From positions 2,790,001-2,854,000 of the forward strand of contig CP119313.1 in assembly GCA_029202485.1 (NCBI GenBank): 64,000 nucleotides of DNA. The letters are read 5' to 3'. Under the pieces are notes generated by a model. That model worked only from the letters and a program-made list of their open reading frames with translations. It did no database searches and was not told the DNA's origin. This document shows positions 1-9,133 of the stretch, piece after piece. This DNA is from Candidatus Pedobacter colombiensis. GTDB taxonomy: Bacteria; Bacteroidota; Bacteroidia; Sphingobacteriales; Sphingobacteriaceae. The position numbers and the translations under genes are program-made. Positions within the stretch are counted from its first letter, which is position 1. Every line of letters begins with the position of its first letter.

Positions 1-1
1 A

Positions 2-1357
2 AAGGGTGAAGCAGAGATCGACTTTAGCTTTGTAACGGGTGAATCTTTACCGGTAAAGAAAACTTTGGGTGAAGTTGTATATGCCGGTGGTCGCCAGCTT
101 TTAGGTGCAATTGAACTTGAAGTGGTCAAACCTGTATCGCAAAGTTACCTGACCGGACTATGGAACAATGAAGCATTTTTTGCTGATAAAAACAGGATCA
201 AAACGTTTAGTGATACTGCAAGCAAATATTTTAGTGTGCTATTGTTGCTTATCGCCATAGGTTCCGCCGCTTTCTGGATGCTTTATGATGGTAATGCCAC
301 TAAGGCAGTCGCCTCTTTTACAGCTGTACTCATCATCGCTTGTCCATGTGCATTGGCTCTGAGTACTCCCTTTACATTGGCGGCAGTCCTGAGCATTTTT
401 GACAGGAATAAGTTCTATTTAAAAAGTACCGCTGTAGTAGAAGAGCTGGCTCGCATAGATACTTTCGTATTTGATAAAACAGGAACAATCACCAATCCTG
501 AAGCAGCAGGTTTTAACTTCGAGGGAAACATTACTGAACAAGAGAAACAGTTACTGAGCGATTTAGCCAGAAACTCCGGTCACCCTTTAAGTCGGGAACT
601 GGTAAAACTATTAAATATAAGCAAGGTCTACCCTGTAGATGAATACGTAGAAAAAATTGGAAGAGGAATCAGCGGCACGATTAACGGAAATAAAGTGAAA
701 TTGGGAGGTTCCACTTTCCTTGGTCTCCCGCTGATCATCTCTCCAATGAACAGCAGTGTCCACGTGATGATCAATGACCAATACCTTGGATATTTCACCT
801 TCAAACAGCAATGGCGCGAAGGATTTAAAGATCTGACTTTTAAATTAAGCAAACAGGCCGACCTACATTTGCTATCAGGCGACCAGGATCATGATAAGCA
901 AACACTTATCCCTTTTTTCCCTCGTGCACAACAGATGCAATTTGGACAAAGTCCACAAAACAAGCTCGACTACATCAAGAAGCTTCAAAATTCGGGCAAA
1001 AAAGTATTGATGTTCGGAGACGGACTAAATGATGCCGGAGCATTAAGACAGAGCAACCTTGGTGTTGCCGTAACGGATAACATCAACAATTTCTCTCCGG
1101 ATTGTGATGCCATATTGGATGGTGCTGCTTTTCATCAGATACCTCAATTTATCCAACAGGCCAAAGATGCGGTAAAGATCATTCACATCAGTTTCATCAT
1201 ATCGCTACTATACAACACACTAGGATTATATTTTGCAATACAGGGCTTATTATCCCCGCTTATCGCAGCTATATTAATGCCAATCAGCACCATAACCATT
1301 ATTTCATTCACCAGCATAGCAGCAAGGCTCTATGCACGTAAAAACAAATTGTTATGA
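2..1357 (+). CDS. ccoI: Copper-transporting P1B-type ATPase CcoI/FixI, 5' end outside window
   Basis: C-terminal 451 residues of a heavy-metal P-type ATPase; the N-terminal metal-binding part lies before the window. Visible in order: actuator motif TGES (fragment residues 12-15), the membrane CPC metal site in 'CPCALALSTP' (about 114), phosphorylation motif DKTGT (158), hinge motif GDGLND (about 340), and two closing membrane helices. The family loads copper during assembly of cbb3 oxidase. The last base pairs overlap the start of ccoS (ATGA), and the oxidase subunits follow, so this is CcoI rather than a general copper exporter. Identity is firm; the missing 5' part is only a window effect. 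Confidence 0.93.
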   Translation, partial: KGEAEIDFSFVTGESLPVKKTLGEVVYAGGRQLLGAIELEVVKPVSQSYLTGLWNNEAFFADKNRIKTFSDTASKYFSVLLLLIAIGSAAFWMLYDGNATKAVASFTAVLIIACPCALALSTPFTLAAVLSIFDRNKFYLKSTAVVEELARIDTFVFDKTGTITNPEAAGFNFEGNITEQEKQLLSDLARNSGHPLSRELVKLLNISKVYPVDEYVEKIGRGISGTINGNKVKLGGSTFLGLPLIISPMNSSVHVMINDQYLGYFTFKQQWREGFKDLTFKLSKQADLHLLSGDQDHDKQTLIPFFPRAQQMQFGQSPQNKLDYIKKLQNSGKKVLMFGDGLNDAGALRQSNLGVAVTDNINNFSPDCDAILDGAAFHQIPQFIQQAKDAVKIIHISFIISLLYNTLGLYFAIQGLLSPLIAAILMPISTITIISFTSIAARLYARKNKLL

Positions 1358-1539
1358 ACATGATCTACTTTCTGATAGGCTGTAGTATTTTACTGGCGCT
1401 TATCTTCCTTGCGGCCTTTTTCTGGGCCAGCAAAACCGGACAACATGACGACACTTATACGCCTGGTGTCCGGATACTTTTTGACGATGACATTAGCGAG
1501 CAAAAAGTAATTGATAAAACTGACGAAGATCATATTTAA
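1354..1539 (+). CDS. ccoS: cbb3 oxidase maturation protein CcoS
   Basis: A 61-residue protein with one N-terminal membrane helix followed by the family pattern 'FFWASKTGQHDD' and an acidic tail containing 'RILFDDD'. CcoS is a small inner-membrane factor needed for cofactor insertion into cbb3 oxidase. It overlaps the ccoI stop by 4 bases, indicating translational coupling, and is 73 bases before ccoNO. Length is typical for the family. The start ATG at 1354 is chosen because of the overlap; a second in-frame ATG lies two codons later. Confidence 0.9.
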   Translation: MNMIYFLIGCSILLALIFLAAFFWASKTGQHDDTYTPGVRILFDDDISEQKVIDKTDEDHI

Positions 1540-1612
1540 CTCAAATATCCATCATTCCAATAACCCAGGCTCCCGGGTAATTTTACATCCACAAACCTTT
1601 CATTAATTTCAC

Positions 1613-3724
1613 ATGACAGAAAAATTCTACTACGACAATAAGATCGTCAGAAACTTTGCCATAGCCACCATTGTATGGGGTATTATAGGCATGACGGTTG
1701 GATTGCTCATTGCCATGCAACTCTTTAAGCCTGCATTAAACATGGGCTCACAGTACACCACTTTCGGACGGATCAGACCATTGCATACCAATGCGGTCAT
1801 CTTCGCATTTGTAGGTAATGCCATCTTTATGGGGGTTTATTACTCTTTACAACGCCTGCTTAAAGCACGGATGTTTAGTGATGTATTAAGTAAGATACAT
1901 TTCTGGGGCTGGCAGTTGATCATTGTTTCTGCTGTGATTACACTTCCTTTAGGTTTTACCTCCTCCCATGAATATGCCGAGCTGGAATGGCCAATCGACA
2001 TTGCAATCACTGTCATCTGGGTAGTATTTGGGATAAATATGTTTGGTACCATCATCAAACGAAGAGAAAAGCACATGTATGTAGCCATTTGGTTTTACAT
2101 TGCCACCTTTGTTACTGTTGCGGTACTACATATTGTAAACTCTTTCCAGCTCCCTATATCAGCTTTTAAAAGTTATTATTTATATGCAGGGGTTCAGGAT
2201 GCACTGGTACAATGGTGGTATGGCCACAATGCTGTTGCTTTCTTTTTAACTACCCCTTACCTGGGTATGATGTATTACTTCCTGCCTAAAATGGCTCAAA
2301 GACCTATATATTCGTATAAGCTGAGTATTCTCCATTTCTGGTCGCTCATTTTCATTTACATCTGGGCAGGTCCACACCATTTGCTGTATACCTCACTTCC
2401 GGGTTGGGCGCAATCTTTAGGTGTTGCATTCTCTATTATGTTGATTGCACCAAGCTGGGGTGGTATGATCAATGGCTTGCTTACTCTACGCGGTGCGTGG
2501 GACAAAGTTCGTGAAGACGCTACCCTTAAATTTATGGTGGTTGGTTTAACGGCTTATGGCATGGCAACCTTTGAAGGTCCAATGCTGGCTTTGAAGCAAA
2601 TTAATGCGATTGCACACTATACTGACTGGATAGTAGCACACGTTCATGTAGGTGCGCTTGGCTGGAATGGCTTCCTTACATTTGGTATCTTATATTGGCT
2701 GATTCCTAGAATTTACAGAACATCATTATACTCTAAAAAGCTAGCTTCTTTCCACTTCTGGATAGGTACATTGGGTATTATATTCTATGCCGTTCCGCTA
2801 TATTTCGCCGGATTTACACAAGGCTTAATGTGGAAAGAATTTACGGAAGAAGGTATGCTAAGGTACCCTAACTTTCTGGAAACGGTACTACAAATTGTTC
2901 CGATGTATGTATTAAGGGCAATAGGTGGTGCACTATACCTGATCGGTGTGATTGTGATGACCTATAACCTGTTCAAAACTGTAGGTACAGGCAAATTATT
3001 AGCCAATGAGCCTGCAGAAGCTATGCCATTGCCCGAAAAATATGTTGCTCAGGGTTCTGATAAAAAACTACACCGCGTATTGGAGCGTAAACCAATGGTA
3101 TTTTTGGTGCTTTCATTAATCGTTATCCTTATTGGTGGAGTTATCGAAATGATGCCAACGTTTACCATTAAGTCTAACATTCCTACCATCAGTAGCGTAA
3201 AACCATATACACCGCTGGAACTACAAGGTCGCGATGTTTACATCAAAGAGGGCTGTGTAAGCTGCCACTCTCAGATGATCCGTCCATTCCGTTCCGAAAC
3301 CGAAAGATATGGTGAATATAGCAAGGCGGGTGAATTTGTATATGATCATCCACATTTGTGGGGTTCAAAACGTACCGGACCTGATTTACAGCGTGAAGGT
3401 GGTAAATATGGTAACGTATGGCACTTTAATCACCTGCTCGATCCACAAACCATGTCGCCAGGAAGTATTATGCCTCCGTATGAATGGCTGATTACACAAA
3501 CTTTAGATACAACAACTACCCGCAGCAAGATCAATGCGATGCGTACGCTGGGTGTACCTTATGCCGAAGGTTATGAGCATAAAGCAAACCGTGATCTGGA
3601 CATACAGGCTAAAGAAATCGCTGAAGATCTGCAAAAGAATAACATTAAGGTAAAAAGCGACAAAGAGATTATTGCATTGATCGCTTATTTACAGCGACTT
3701 GGAACAGATATTAAAGCAAAGTAA
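1613..3724 (+). CDS. ccoNO: cbb3-type cytochrome c oxidase, fused subunits I and II (CcoN-CcoO)
   Basis: 703 residues. The first about 470 are the polytopic haem-copper subunit CcoN, with histidine motifs 'HTNAVIFAF', 'GHNAVAFF', 'GPHHLLYTSLP' and 'HVHVGALGWN' that supply haem and CuB ligands. After a linker and one further membrane helix comes the CcoO mono-haem cytochrome c domain with CVSCH at 548-552. In most Proteobacteria these are separate genes; a single fused reading frame is known in Bacteroidota. Function: terminal oxygen reduction at low oxygen in the inner membrane. It is followed 22 bases later by ccoQ in a compact operon. Confidence 0.95.
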   Translation: MTEKFYYDNKIVRNFAIATIVWGIIGMTVGLLIAMQLFKPALNMGSQYTTFGRIRPLHTNAVIFAFVGNAIFMGVYYSLQRLLKARMFSDVLSKIHFWGWQLIIVSAVITLPLGFTSSHEYAELEWPIDIAITVIWVVFGINMFGTIIKRREKHMYVAIWFYIATFVTVAVLHIVNSFQLPISAFKSYYLYAGVQDALVQWWYGHNAVAFFLTTPYLGMMYYFLPKMAQRPIYSYKLSILHFWSLIFIYIWAGPHHLLYTSLPGWAQSLGVAFSIMLIAPSWGGMINGLLTLRGAWDKVREDATLKFMVVGLTAYGMATFEGPMLALKQINAIAHYTDWIVAHVHVGALGWNGFLTFGILYWLIPRIYRTSLYSKKLASFHFWIGTLGIIFYAVPLYFAGFTQGLMWKEFTEEGMLRYPNFLETVLQIVPMYVLRAIGGALYLIGVIVMTYNLFKTVGTGKLLANEPAEAMPLPEKYVAQGSDKKLHRVLERKPMVFLVLSLIVILIGGVIEMMPTFTIKSNIPTISSVKPYTPLELQGRDVYIKEGCVSCHSQMIRPFRSETERYGEYSKAGEFVYDHPHLWGSKRTGPDLQREGGKYGNVWHFNHLLDPQTMSPGSIMPPYEWLITQTLDTTTTRSKINAMRTLGVPYAEGYEHKANRDLDIQAKEIAEDLQKNNIKVKSDKEIIALIAYLQRLGTDIKAK

Positions 3725-3746
3725 TACATCTCTAACCTATAATACC

Positions 3747-3914
3747 ATGTTTAAACAATTTTTAAATCAAACCAGCGGAAACCAGGTCTATTTACTGACT
3801 TCCCTTGGAATTTTCATGCTCTTTTTCATCCTGGTAGCCATATTGTTGCTCAATATGAAAAAGGAAGAAGTTAAATATATGAGCGAACTCCCTTTAAAAG
3901 ATGATGTACAATGA
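3747..3914 (+). CDS. ccoQ: cbb3 oxidase small subunit CcoQ-like
   Basis: A 55-residue protein with a short polar N terminus, one hydrophobic helix (about residues 16-36) and a charged tail. The start is placed at ATG 3747, because the longer open frame begins inside ccoNO and its first residues are a shadow of that gene. Position between ccoNO and ccoP, size and single helix fit CcoQ, which stabilises the oxidase; sequence conservation in this subunit is low, so the name rests mostly on context. The stop overlaps the ccoP start by 4 bases. Confidence 0.78.
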   Translation: MFKQFLNQTSGNQVYLLTSLGIFMLFFILVAILLLNMKKEEVKYMSELPLKDDVQ

Positions 3915-4708
3915 ATGATATATTAATCTGGGCCTTACTGTTTGTTGCAGTAAGCATACTAATAGCTGCCATATTGGTTTTGAGGGTAATCAAAATCTAT
4001 GTGCAGCAAAGCCTAAACCCTACCTACTTCGCTACTGCAGAGGAAAGAGAAAAACATCGGCTGGCACAGGAAGAGCTGGCAGCTGCACAACCGGAGAAAA
4101 AGTCCTTGTGGACCTGGCTATTGGGACTTAGACCACTTTCTGAAGAGAAAGATCTGGTTATGGAACACGAGTTTGATGGCATTTCAGAGCTGGATAACCC
4201 CACTCCTGCCTGGTTTATGGTCCTCTTCTATGGAACGATACTGTTTGCTGTAGGCTATATGTTTAATTACCATGTGATGGGCTGGGGCCAATCCCAGGAG
4301 CAAGAATATGCGACAGAGCTGCAGCAAGCTGAAGAAGACCGCATTGCTCTGCTACAAAAACCTGGCGGTGGTGGCGCCAATAAAATCAACGAGAATAATG
4401 TTGAAGCATCGACAGATAAGGCTGTATTACAAGCTGGAGGTGCCTTATTTAAAAATGTATGTACACCTTGTCATGGCGAACATGGTGAGGGTATTGTTGG
4501 ACCAAACTTAACTGATGATTACTGGCTACATGGCGGAACAGTGAAGGACATCTTTAAAACCATTAAATATGGCGTTCCGGAAAAAGGAATGATCGCATGG
4601 GAGAAATCCATGAATGCAAAACAGATCTCAGACATCACCAGCTATGTAATGTCATTAAAAGGAAGTAACCCACCGGGAGCAAAAGCTCCTCAGGGTAAAA
4701 AAGAATAA
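3911..4708 (+). CDS. ccoP: cbb3 oxidase cytochrome c subunit III (CcoP), single haem
   Basis: 265 residues with an N-terminal helix, a second helix at about 100-120 ('WFMVLFYGTILFAVGYMF') and a C-terminal cytochrome c domain with one CxxCH motif (CTPCH, 184-188). Classical proteobacterial CcoP carries two haem c motifs; only one is present here. The role is electron entry to the oxidase on the periplasmic side. The ATGA overlap with ccoQ and the one-base gap to ccoG place it firmly in the operon. A glycine-rich hinge (GGGGA) precedes the haem domain. Confidence 0.92.
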   Translation: MNDILIWALLFVAVSILIAAILVLRVIKIYVQQSLNPTYFATAEEREKHRLAQEELAAAQPEKKSLWTWLLGLRPLSEEKDLVMEHEFDGISELDNPTPAWFMVLFYGTILFAVGYMFNYHVMGWGQSQEQEYATELQQAEEDRIALLQKPGGGGANKINENNVEASTDKAVLQAGGALFKNVCTPCHGEHGEGIVGPNLTDDYWLHGGTVKDIFKTIKYGVPEKGMIAWEKSMNAKQISDITSYVMSLKGSNPPGAKAPQGKKE

Positions 4709-4709
4709 T

Positions 4710-6107
4710 ATGTCGCAAAGTCCAAATCATTTCAGAGACCAGATTTCGACCTTAACGGATGATGGGAAAAGCCGCAAATGGATTTATCCAAGGATAGTAA
4801 AAGGAACGCTATATAAATATCGATCAGTACTTAGCTATTTCTTTCTAGCCTTATTATTTGCGGCCCCATTTGTCAAATTTAATGGCGAACAGCTGATTCT
4901 GCTCAATGTTTTGGAAAGGAAGTTTGTACTTTTTGGGGTCGTTTTCTGGCCTCAGGACTTCTATCTGTTTGTACTGGCTTTGCTCACTTTTATGGTGTTC
5001 ATCGTTTTATTTACGGTTGTATTTGGGAGAGTATTTTGTGGTTGGGCCTGCCCGCAAACCATATTTCTGGAAATGGTTTTCCGCAAAATTGAAATATGGA
5101 TTGAGGGCGACCATCTAAAAAGGAAAAAACTGGATGAAGGCCCCATGAATGCTAAAAAGATCTTTAAAAAGACATTAAAGCATGGCATTTATCTTTGCAT
5201 ATCTTTTCTCATCGCCAATATTTTTCTTGCTTACATTATTGGAGCTGATGCCTTGAGCATCATCATTACAGAACCGGTTTCCCTGCACCTGTCTGGATTT
5301 CTGTCCATTTCTGTCTTTACATTTGTCTTCTACCTCGTGTTTTCCCGGGTACGTGAATTGGTGTGTACTGTAGTTTGTCCATATGGTCGGTTACAGGGTG
5401 TTTTATTAGATAACCAAAGCATCATCGTAGCCTATGATTATGAGCGCGGTGAACCTAGAGCAAAACGTATTAAAGGAGAAGAAAATCTGGCGGGCGACTG
5501 CATCGACTGTAAACTATGTGTAGATGTTTGCCCTACAGGTATCGACATCCGCAACGGCACACAAATGGAATGTGTTAACTGTACTGCGTGTATTGATGCC
5601 TGCGATATGGTAATGGAAAAGATTAACCGCCCGACAAGGTTGATTGGCTTTAAATCGGAAGATGAAATCAAGACCAAGCAACCTTTTCATATCAACAAGC
5701 GTATCTATGCTTATTCCGCTGTTTTAGTTATTCTGATTAGCGTTTTATCCTATTTATTAATGACCAGAAGTGATGTAAAAACCACGATTTTAAGGGCTGG
5801 AGGAACACTGTATCAGTTAAGAGATAAAGAAAAAACAGTCAGCAACTTATACAATGCAGAGTTGATCAACAAAACAAACAGAAACATCAAATTCGAAGTT
5901 GTACCCAATAATCCAAAAGCAAAGATACAATACATCCAGAAACCGGATTCTATTGCCTACGGAGGGTCGGCTAAACTCACCTTCTTTGTCATACTTCCAC
6001 AAAATGAGATCAGTACATATAAATCTGAAATTGGCTTTAAATTGGTTGCCGATGGCAAACTTGTTGACCACTTTAAAACCACATTTATTGCACCACCTAA
6101 CAATTAA
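4710..6107 (+). CDS. ccoG: cbb3 oxidase assembly iron-sulfur protein CcoG
   Basis: 465 residues. Several membrane helices in the first 215 residues include the motif 'FCGWACPQT' near residue 110, followed by two ferredoxin-type CxxCxxCxxxC clusters (first cysteine about residue 264, 'CIDCKLCVDVCP', then 'CVNCTACIDACD'). One more helix near 335 leads into an Ig-like periplasmic domain. CcoG family proteins (RdxA/FixG) act in copper reduction during cbb3 assembly. It begins 2 bases after the ccoP stop and is followed 4 bases later by ccoH. Confidence 0.92.
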   Translation: MSQSPNHFRDQISTLTDDGKSRKWIYPRIVKGTLYKYRSVLSYFFLALLFAAPFVKFNGEQLILLNVLERKFVLFGVVFWPQDFYLFVLALLTFMVFIVLFTVVFGRVFCGWACPQTIFLEMVFRKIEIWIEGDHLKRKKLDEGPMNAKKIFKKTLKHGIYLCISFLIANIFLAYIIGADALSIIITEPVSLHLSGFLSISVFTFVFYLVFSRVRELVCTVVCPYGRLQGVLLDNQSIIVAYDYERGEPRAKRIKGEENLAGDCIDCKLCVDVCPTGIDIRNGTQMECVNCTACIDACDMVMEKINRPTRLIGFKSEDEIKTKQPFHINKRIYAYSAVLVILISVLSYLLMTRSDVKTTILRAGGTLYQLRDKEKTVSNLYNAELINKTNRNIKFEVVPNNPKAKIQYIQKPDSIAYGGSAKLTFFVILPQNEISTYKSEIGFKLVADGKLVDHFKTTFIAPPNN

Positions 6108-6110
6108 AAA

Positions 6111-6536
6111 ATGAACTGGGGAACAAAATTAGTAATTGGAATGCTTTGCTTTATGAGCTTTATTATTGTGCTTTCGGTATTGATGATCAACAGCAAAACC
6201 GATGCGCTGGTGGATACTGATTATTATGAAAAAGGCTTAGATTATGATAAGGACTATAGCCGTAAAGAACAGGTAAAAATCGATAATGCTGCTCCTTCGA
6301 TAAGTATTACAGATGATAGCATCATCCTTCTATTTAAAAGCAAAGCGGATGGGGATATTAAATTGGTACGGAACGCTGATCAGAAAATGGACAAAAAGGT
6401 TTCCATACAAACAGATGCTACCAATACCGTAAAGATTCCTTTAAAAGGAATAAAAAAAGGCCAATGGCGATTGATTATATCCTGGACAAATGAAGGTAAA
6501 GCTTACTTAAATGAACAGGAGGTCATTATACCATGA
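6111..6536 (+). CDS. ccoH: FixH/CcoH family cbb3 oxidase assembly protein
   Basis: 141 residues: one N-terminal membrane helix ('LVIGMLCFMSFIIVLSVLMI') followed by a periplasmic beta-rich domain with the family signature 'DTDYYEKGLDYDKDYSRKEQ'. FixH/CcoH proteins interact with cbb3 subunits during assembly. It lies directly after ccoG and overlaps the next gene by 4 bases, the standard order for this operon. Confidence 0.85.
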   Translation: MNWGTKLVIGMLCFMSFIIVLSVLMINSKTDALVDTDYYEKGLDYDKDYSRKEQVKIDNAAPSISITDDSIILLFKSKADGDIKLVRNADQKMDKKVSIQTDATNTVKIPLKGIKKGQWRLIISWTNEGKAYLNEQEVIIP

Positions 6537-7219
6537 ACACTGAAAAACTTGTGTTTATGATTGGGCTGCTAGGGAGCGTACATTGCATTGGCATGTGTGG
6601 CCCCCTGGCTTTTGCTGTTCCATCATTAAAGCAAGGTGGGCTTTTTCTGGTGGTAGACAAACTCATCTATCAATTAGGACGCGTTATTGCTTATTGTAGC
6701 TTAGGAATTGTAATTGGTTTAATAGGCAAACAGATCTGGCTTGCCGGTTTTCAGCAAGGGATCAGTATTTTAAGTGGTATATTAATTATCATGGCAGCTT
6801 GCTCCAGATTGTTTAAGCTTAGTTTTTTAAGGAACAATCCATCTTTTATACTTGCTCCATTTAACCGTATGTTTAATTATGCCCTTAAGCATAAAGCTAA
6901 TCATCTCATTATAGGTTTTATCAATGGCTTTTTGCCTTGTGGCTTTGTGTATATTGCTCTCGCAGGTGCATTAAATACGGAAAGTGTTCAAGGCTCGGTT
7001 ACTTATATGTTTTGGTTTGGAATGGGCACATTACCTTTGATGTTTATTGCTACCCTTGGGCTGGGCTTTACCGGAACGGTATTTAGACGAAAGCTTAACC
7101 ATGCTATTCCTTACCTGATGCTTTTTATTGGCGTATGGTTCATATTGAGAGGCTTGACACTGGATATCCCTTATTTAAGCCCTGCTGGTTCAGAAAAAGG
7201 TACCAGCATTTGTAAATAG
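6533..7219 (+). CDS. TauE/SafE-like (DsbD_2-type) membrane protein of the cbb3 operon
   Basis: 228 residues with about six membrane helices. The motif 'HCIGMCGPLAFA' sits in helix 1 and 'GFLPCGFVYIALAGA' in the middle. Proteins of this type (the DsbD_2 / sulfite exporter TauE/SafE annotation) are regular last members of cbb3 operons and are suspected to handle copper or thiol reduction for oxidase assembly. The paired cysteine motifs are consistent with either; the sequence does not decide. It starts inside the end of ccoH (4-base overlap). Confidence 0.8.
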   Translation: MNTEKLVFMIGLLGSVHCIGMCGPLAFAVPSLKQGGLFLVVDKLIYQLGRVIAYCSLGIVIGLIGKQIWLAGFQQGISILSGILIIMAACSRLFKLSFLRNNPSFILAPFNRMFNYALKHKANHLIIGFINGFLPCGFVYIALAGALNTESVQGSVTYMFWFGMGTLPLMFIATLGLGFTGTVFRRKLNHAIPYLMLFIGVWFILRGLTLDIPYLSPAGSEKGTSICK

Positions 7220-7229
7220 TCATAAAATG

Positions 7230-7260
7230 AAGCAGGCCAGTCGAAAGACCAGCCTGTAAG
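7230..7260. terminator. Hairpin between convergent cco operon and hemN
   Basis: Read on the minus strand, CAGGCTGGTC and GACTGGCCTG form a 10-pair stem (two G-U pairs) around a TTTC loop, followed by a moderately T-rich stretch. It lies between the stop of the last cco gene and the stop of hemN. Probably a transcription end for hemN or for both; there is no long T run on either strand. Confidence 0.4.
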
Positions 7261-7300
7261 ATTAGGAATCTGAGAACACTAAATTTGCAGAGTATTGACC

Positions 7301-8665
7301 TTAATCAGCCATACTGAACAATTGAGTTTCCGGCTGTTTTTCCCATAAACGTACGTCCAACGTCATGCATATATTTCGAAGAAATCTTTTACCTAATGGG
7401 GTTACTTGTAGCTCATTGGCAGAAAGGAATACCAATCCATCCTGAGCAAGCCAACGCATTCTTTTCAATCCTTCTGCAAAAGCTTCATTTTCCAGATCCA
7501 ATACTGTCCACGAAGTATGTCCTTTACACATGATATTTAGAATATGCTTACGGATCAACAAATCGGTTTCGCTTAGAATATGGCCTTTAAATACAGGAAA
7601 CTCGCCATTATTTACCATTTCCATATAGTTCTCTACTGTTTTTACATTTTGCGCAAATGCATTCCAGGTATCGCTAATTGAAGAAACACCTAAACCGAGC
7701 ATCATCTTGCTGTATTGATGGGTATACCCCATAAAGTTGCGGTGTAATGTACCTGTCTTTTCGGCCTGGTAAAGGCTATCTGTAGCCAATGTAAAGTGAT
7801 CCATACCAATTTCCGTATATCCACCCTCTTTCAGTAGTTTCCGACCTAGCTCATATAACTCCTGTTTAGATTCAGGTGAAGGCAGATCATTTTCTGTATA
7901 TCTTCGTTGCCCGGGTTTAATCCATGGTACATGTGCATAGCTATAAAAAGCAATACGATCAGGCTTTAACCTCAACACTTCTTCCAGTGTATCAGTCAGC
8001 CCCGAAAACGTTTGGTGTGGCAATCCGTAAATCAAATCGTAATTAACAGAATGATATCCGGTCTGACGTGCCAATTGTGTAATCTCATCGACCTGAGCCA
8101 CTGTTTGTACCCTGTTGATTGCCAATTGAACCTTAGGATCGAAGTCCTGAATACCAAGACTTAATCTTTTAAACCCTAATCTACTCAGTGTAAAAAGATG
8201 TGCTTCCGATGTATTTCCTGGATGAGCTTCAAAGCTAAACTCTGCATTTTTATGTAACTGGGCGTCTCTCAATATCCCCCTAATTAAAAAGTCGAGATTG
8301 CGAGGACTAAAAAATGTTGGTGTACCACCGCCAAGATGGAGTTCTCTGATCAACGGTTTACTTTTAAAAAGGTTGAGATAAAGCTGCCATTCTTTAAGTA
8401 AAGCATCAATATAAGGCTTTTCTACGTCGTGATTTTTAGTAATCCGGGTATTACATCCGCAATAAGTACATAAATCTTCACAAAAAGGCAAGTGAATGTA
8501 CAAACTAATGCCATCATCAAAATTACTTTCATTAAATGCATTGACTACTGTTTTGCTCCATTTGTCTATATCAAAACTATGCTCGTTCCAATAAGGAACT
8601 GTTGGGTAGCTGGTATAGCGTGGTGCAGCCACGTGATACTTTTCAATCAGCGTGTTTGTTTTCAT
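7301..8665 (-). CDS. hemN: Oxygen-independent coproporphyrinogen III oxidase HemN
   Basis: 454 residues, usual length for HemN. The radical-SAM iron-sulfur motif is in 'HLPFCEDLCTYCGC' (C62, C66, C69, with C71 as the extra family cysteine), and 'ELHLGGGTPTF' is the SAM-binding stretch. It converts coproporphyrinogen III to protoporphyrinogen IX without oxygen, supplying haem under the low-oxygen conditions in which cbb3 oxidase is used. Its start overlaps the end of the upstream lactate-dehydrogenase-like gene by 23 bases, suggesting coupled expression. Confidence 0.95.
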   Translation of the reverse strand: MKTNTLIEKYHVAAPRYTSYPTVPYWNEHSFDIDKWSKTVVNAFNESNFDDGISLYIHLPFCEDLCTYCGCNTRITKNHDVEKPYIDALLKEWQLYLNLFKSKPLIRELHLGGGTPTFFSPRNLDFLIRGILRDAQLHKNAEFSFEAHPGNTSEAHLFTLSRLGFKRLSLGIQDFDPKVQLAINRVQTVAQVDEITQLARQTGYHSVNYDLIYGLPHQTFSGLTDTLEEVLRLKPDRIAFYSYAHVPWIKPGQRRYTENDLPSPESKQELYELGRKLLKEGGYTEIGMDHFTLATDSLYQAEKTGTLHRNFMGYTHQYSKMMLGLGVSSISDTWNAFAQNVKTVENYMEMVNNGEFPVFKGHILSETDLLIRKHILNIMCKGHTSWTVLDLENEAFAEGLKRMRWLAQDGLVFLSANELQVTPLGKRFLRNICMTLDVRLWEKQPETQLFSMAD

Positions 8666-9131
8666 GAGAATGATGATTTTGATTATTTAAGGATGAATGG
8701 TTTACTTGATCACAGGATCTTGAACAAACGCAAGCTAAGCCAAGGCATTTTTTCTGCTGCCATTTGTCCAGATTTAAGATAGTTTCTTCAGCGAGTGCCA
8801 TTGGCAATTCTGCCTCAGTGAGACCGGTTAAGGCCATTGATGGGACATTTGCAATTCTTATGGCTCTGGCAGTGGCGGTTGTCCGATCAATATGATCAGA
8901 CGAAGTGGACCGAGTAGCAATGTACTTCACTCCCATATCTGCAAGCTTATTGATCACAGCTGCAGATACATCATCATCTTCAAATACAATTACAGCTTCC
9001 TTTCCTGTAGCATAGCTTACAGTATCGGCATTCAGCACATTAGAAATCAGGGTTATTTCGTGCTTTTTATGATTGGCAATTGCCAGGGGTTCCTTCTCAA
9101 ATAATTTTATACTGTAGGCAACGACTTTCAT
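8643..9131 (-). CDS. Truncated 2-hydroxyacid (lactate) dehydrogenase-like protein with Cys/His tail
   Basis: 162 residues. Residues 1 to about 95 resemble the N-terminal substrate domain of D-lactate dehydrogenases ('MKVVAYSIKLFEKEPLA', 'GVKYIATRSTSSDHID', 'ATARAIRIANVPS'), but the NAD-binding Rossmann domain that should follow is absent. Instead there is a short helix and a tail with CLGLACVCSRSC and several histidines. Catalysis as a dehydrogenase is therefore unlikely; a sensory or metal-binding role is inference. The ATG at 9131 is preferred to the upstream in-frame start because it matches the family N terminus. It overlaps hemN. Confidence 0.75.
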   Translation of the reverse strand: MKVVAYSIKLFEKEPLAIANHKKHEITLISNVLNADTVSYATGKEAVIVFEDDDVSAAVINKLADMGVKYIATRSTSSDHIDRTTATARAIRIANVPSMALTGLTEAELPMALAEETILNLDKWQQKKCLGLACVCSRSCDQVNHSSLNNQNHHSHENKHAD

Positions 9132-9133
9132 GC

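Noticed and set aside
1540..1612. Search for an Fnr box and a hairpin (ACCC...GGGT) before ccoNO
   Set aside because: No TTGAT-N4-ATCAA present and the stem is only four pairs; the operon promoter is probably before ccoI, outside the window.
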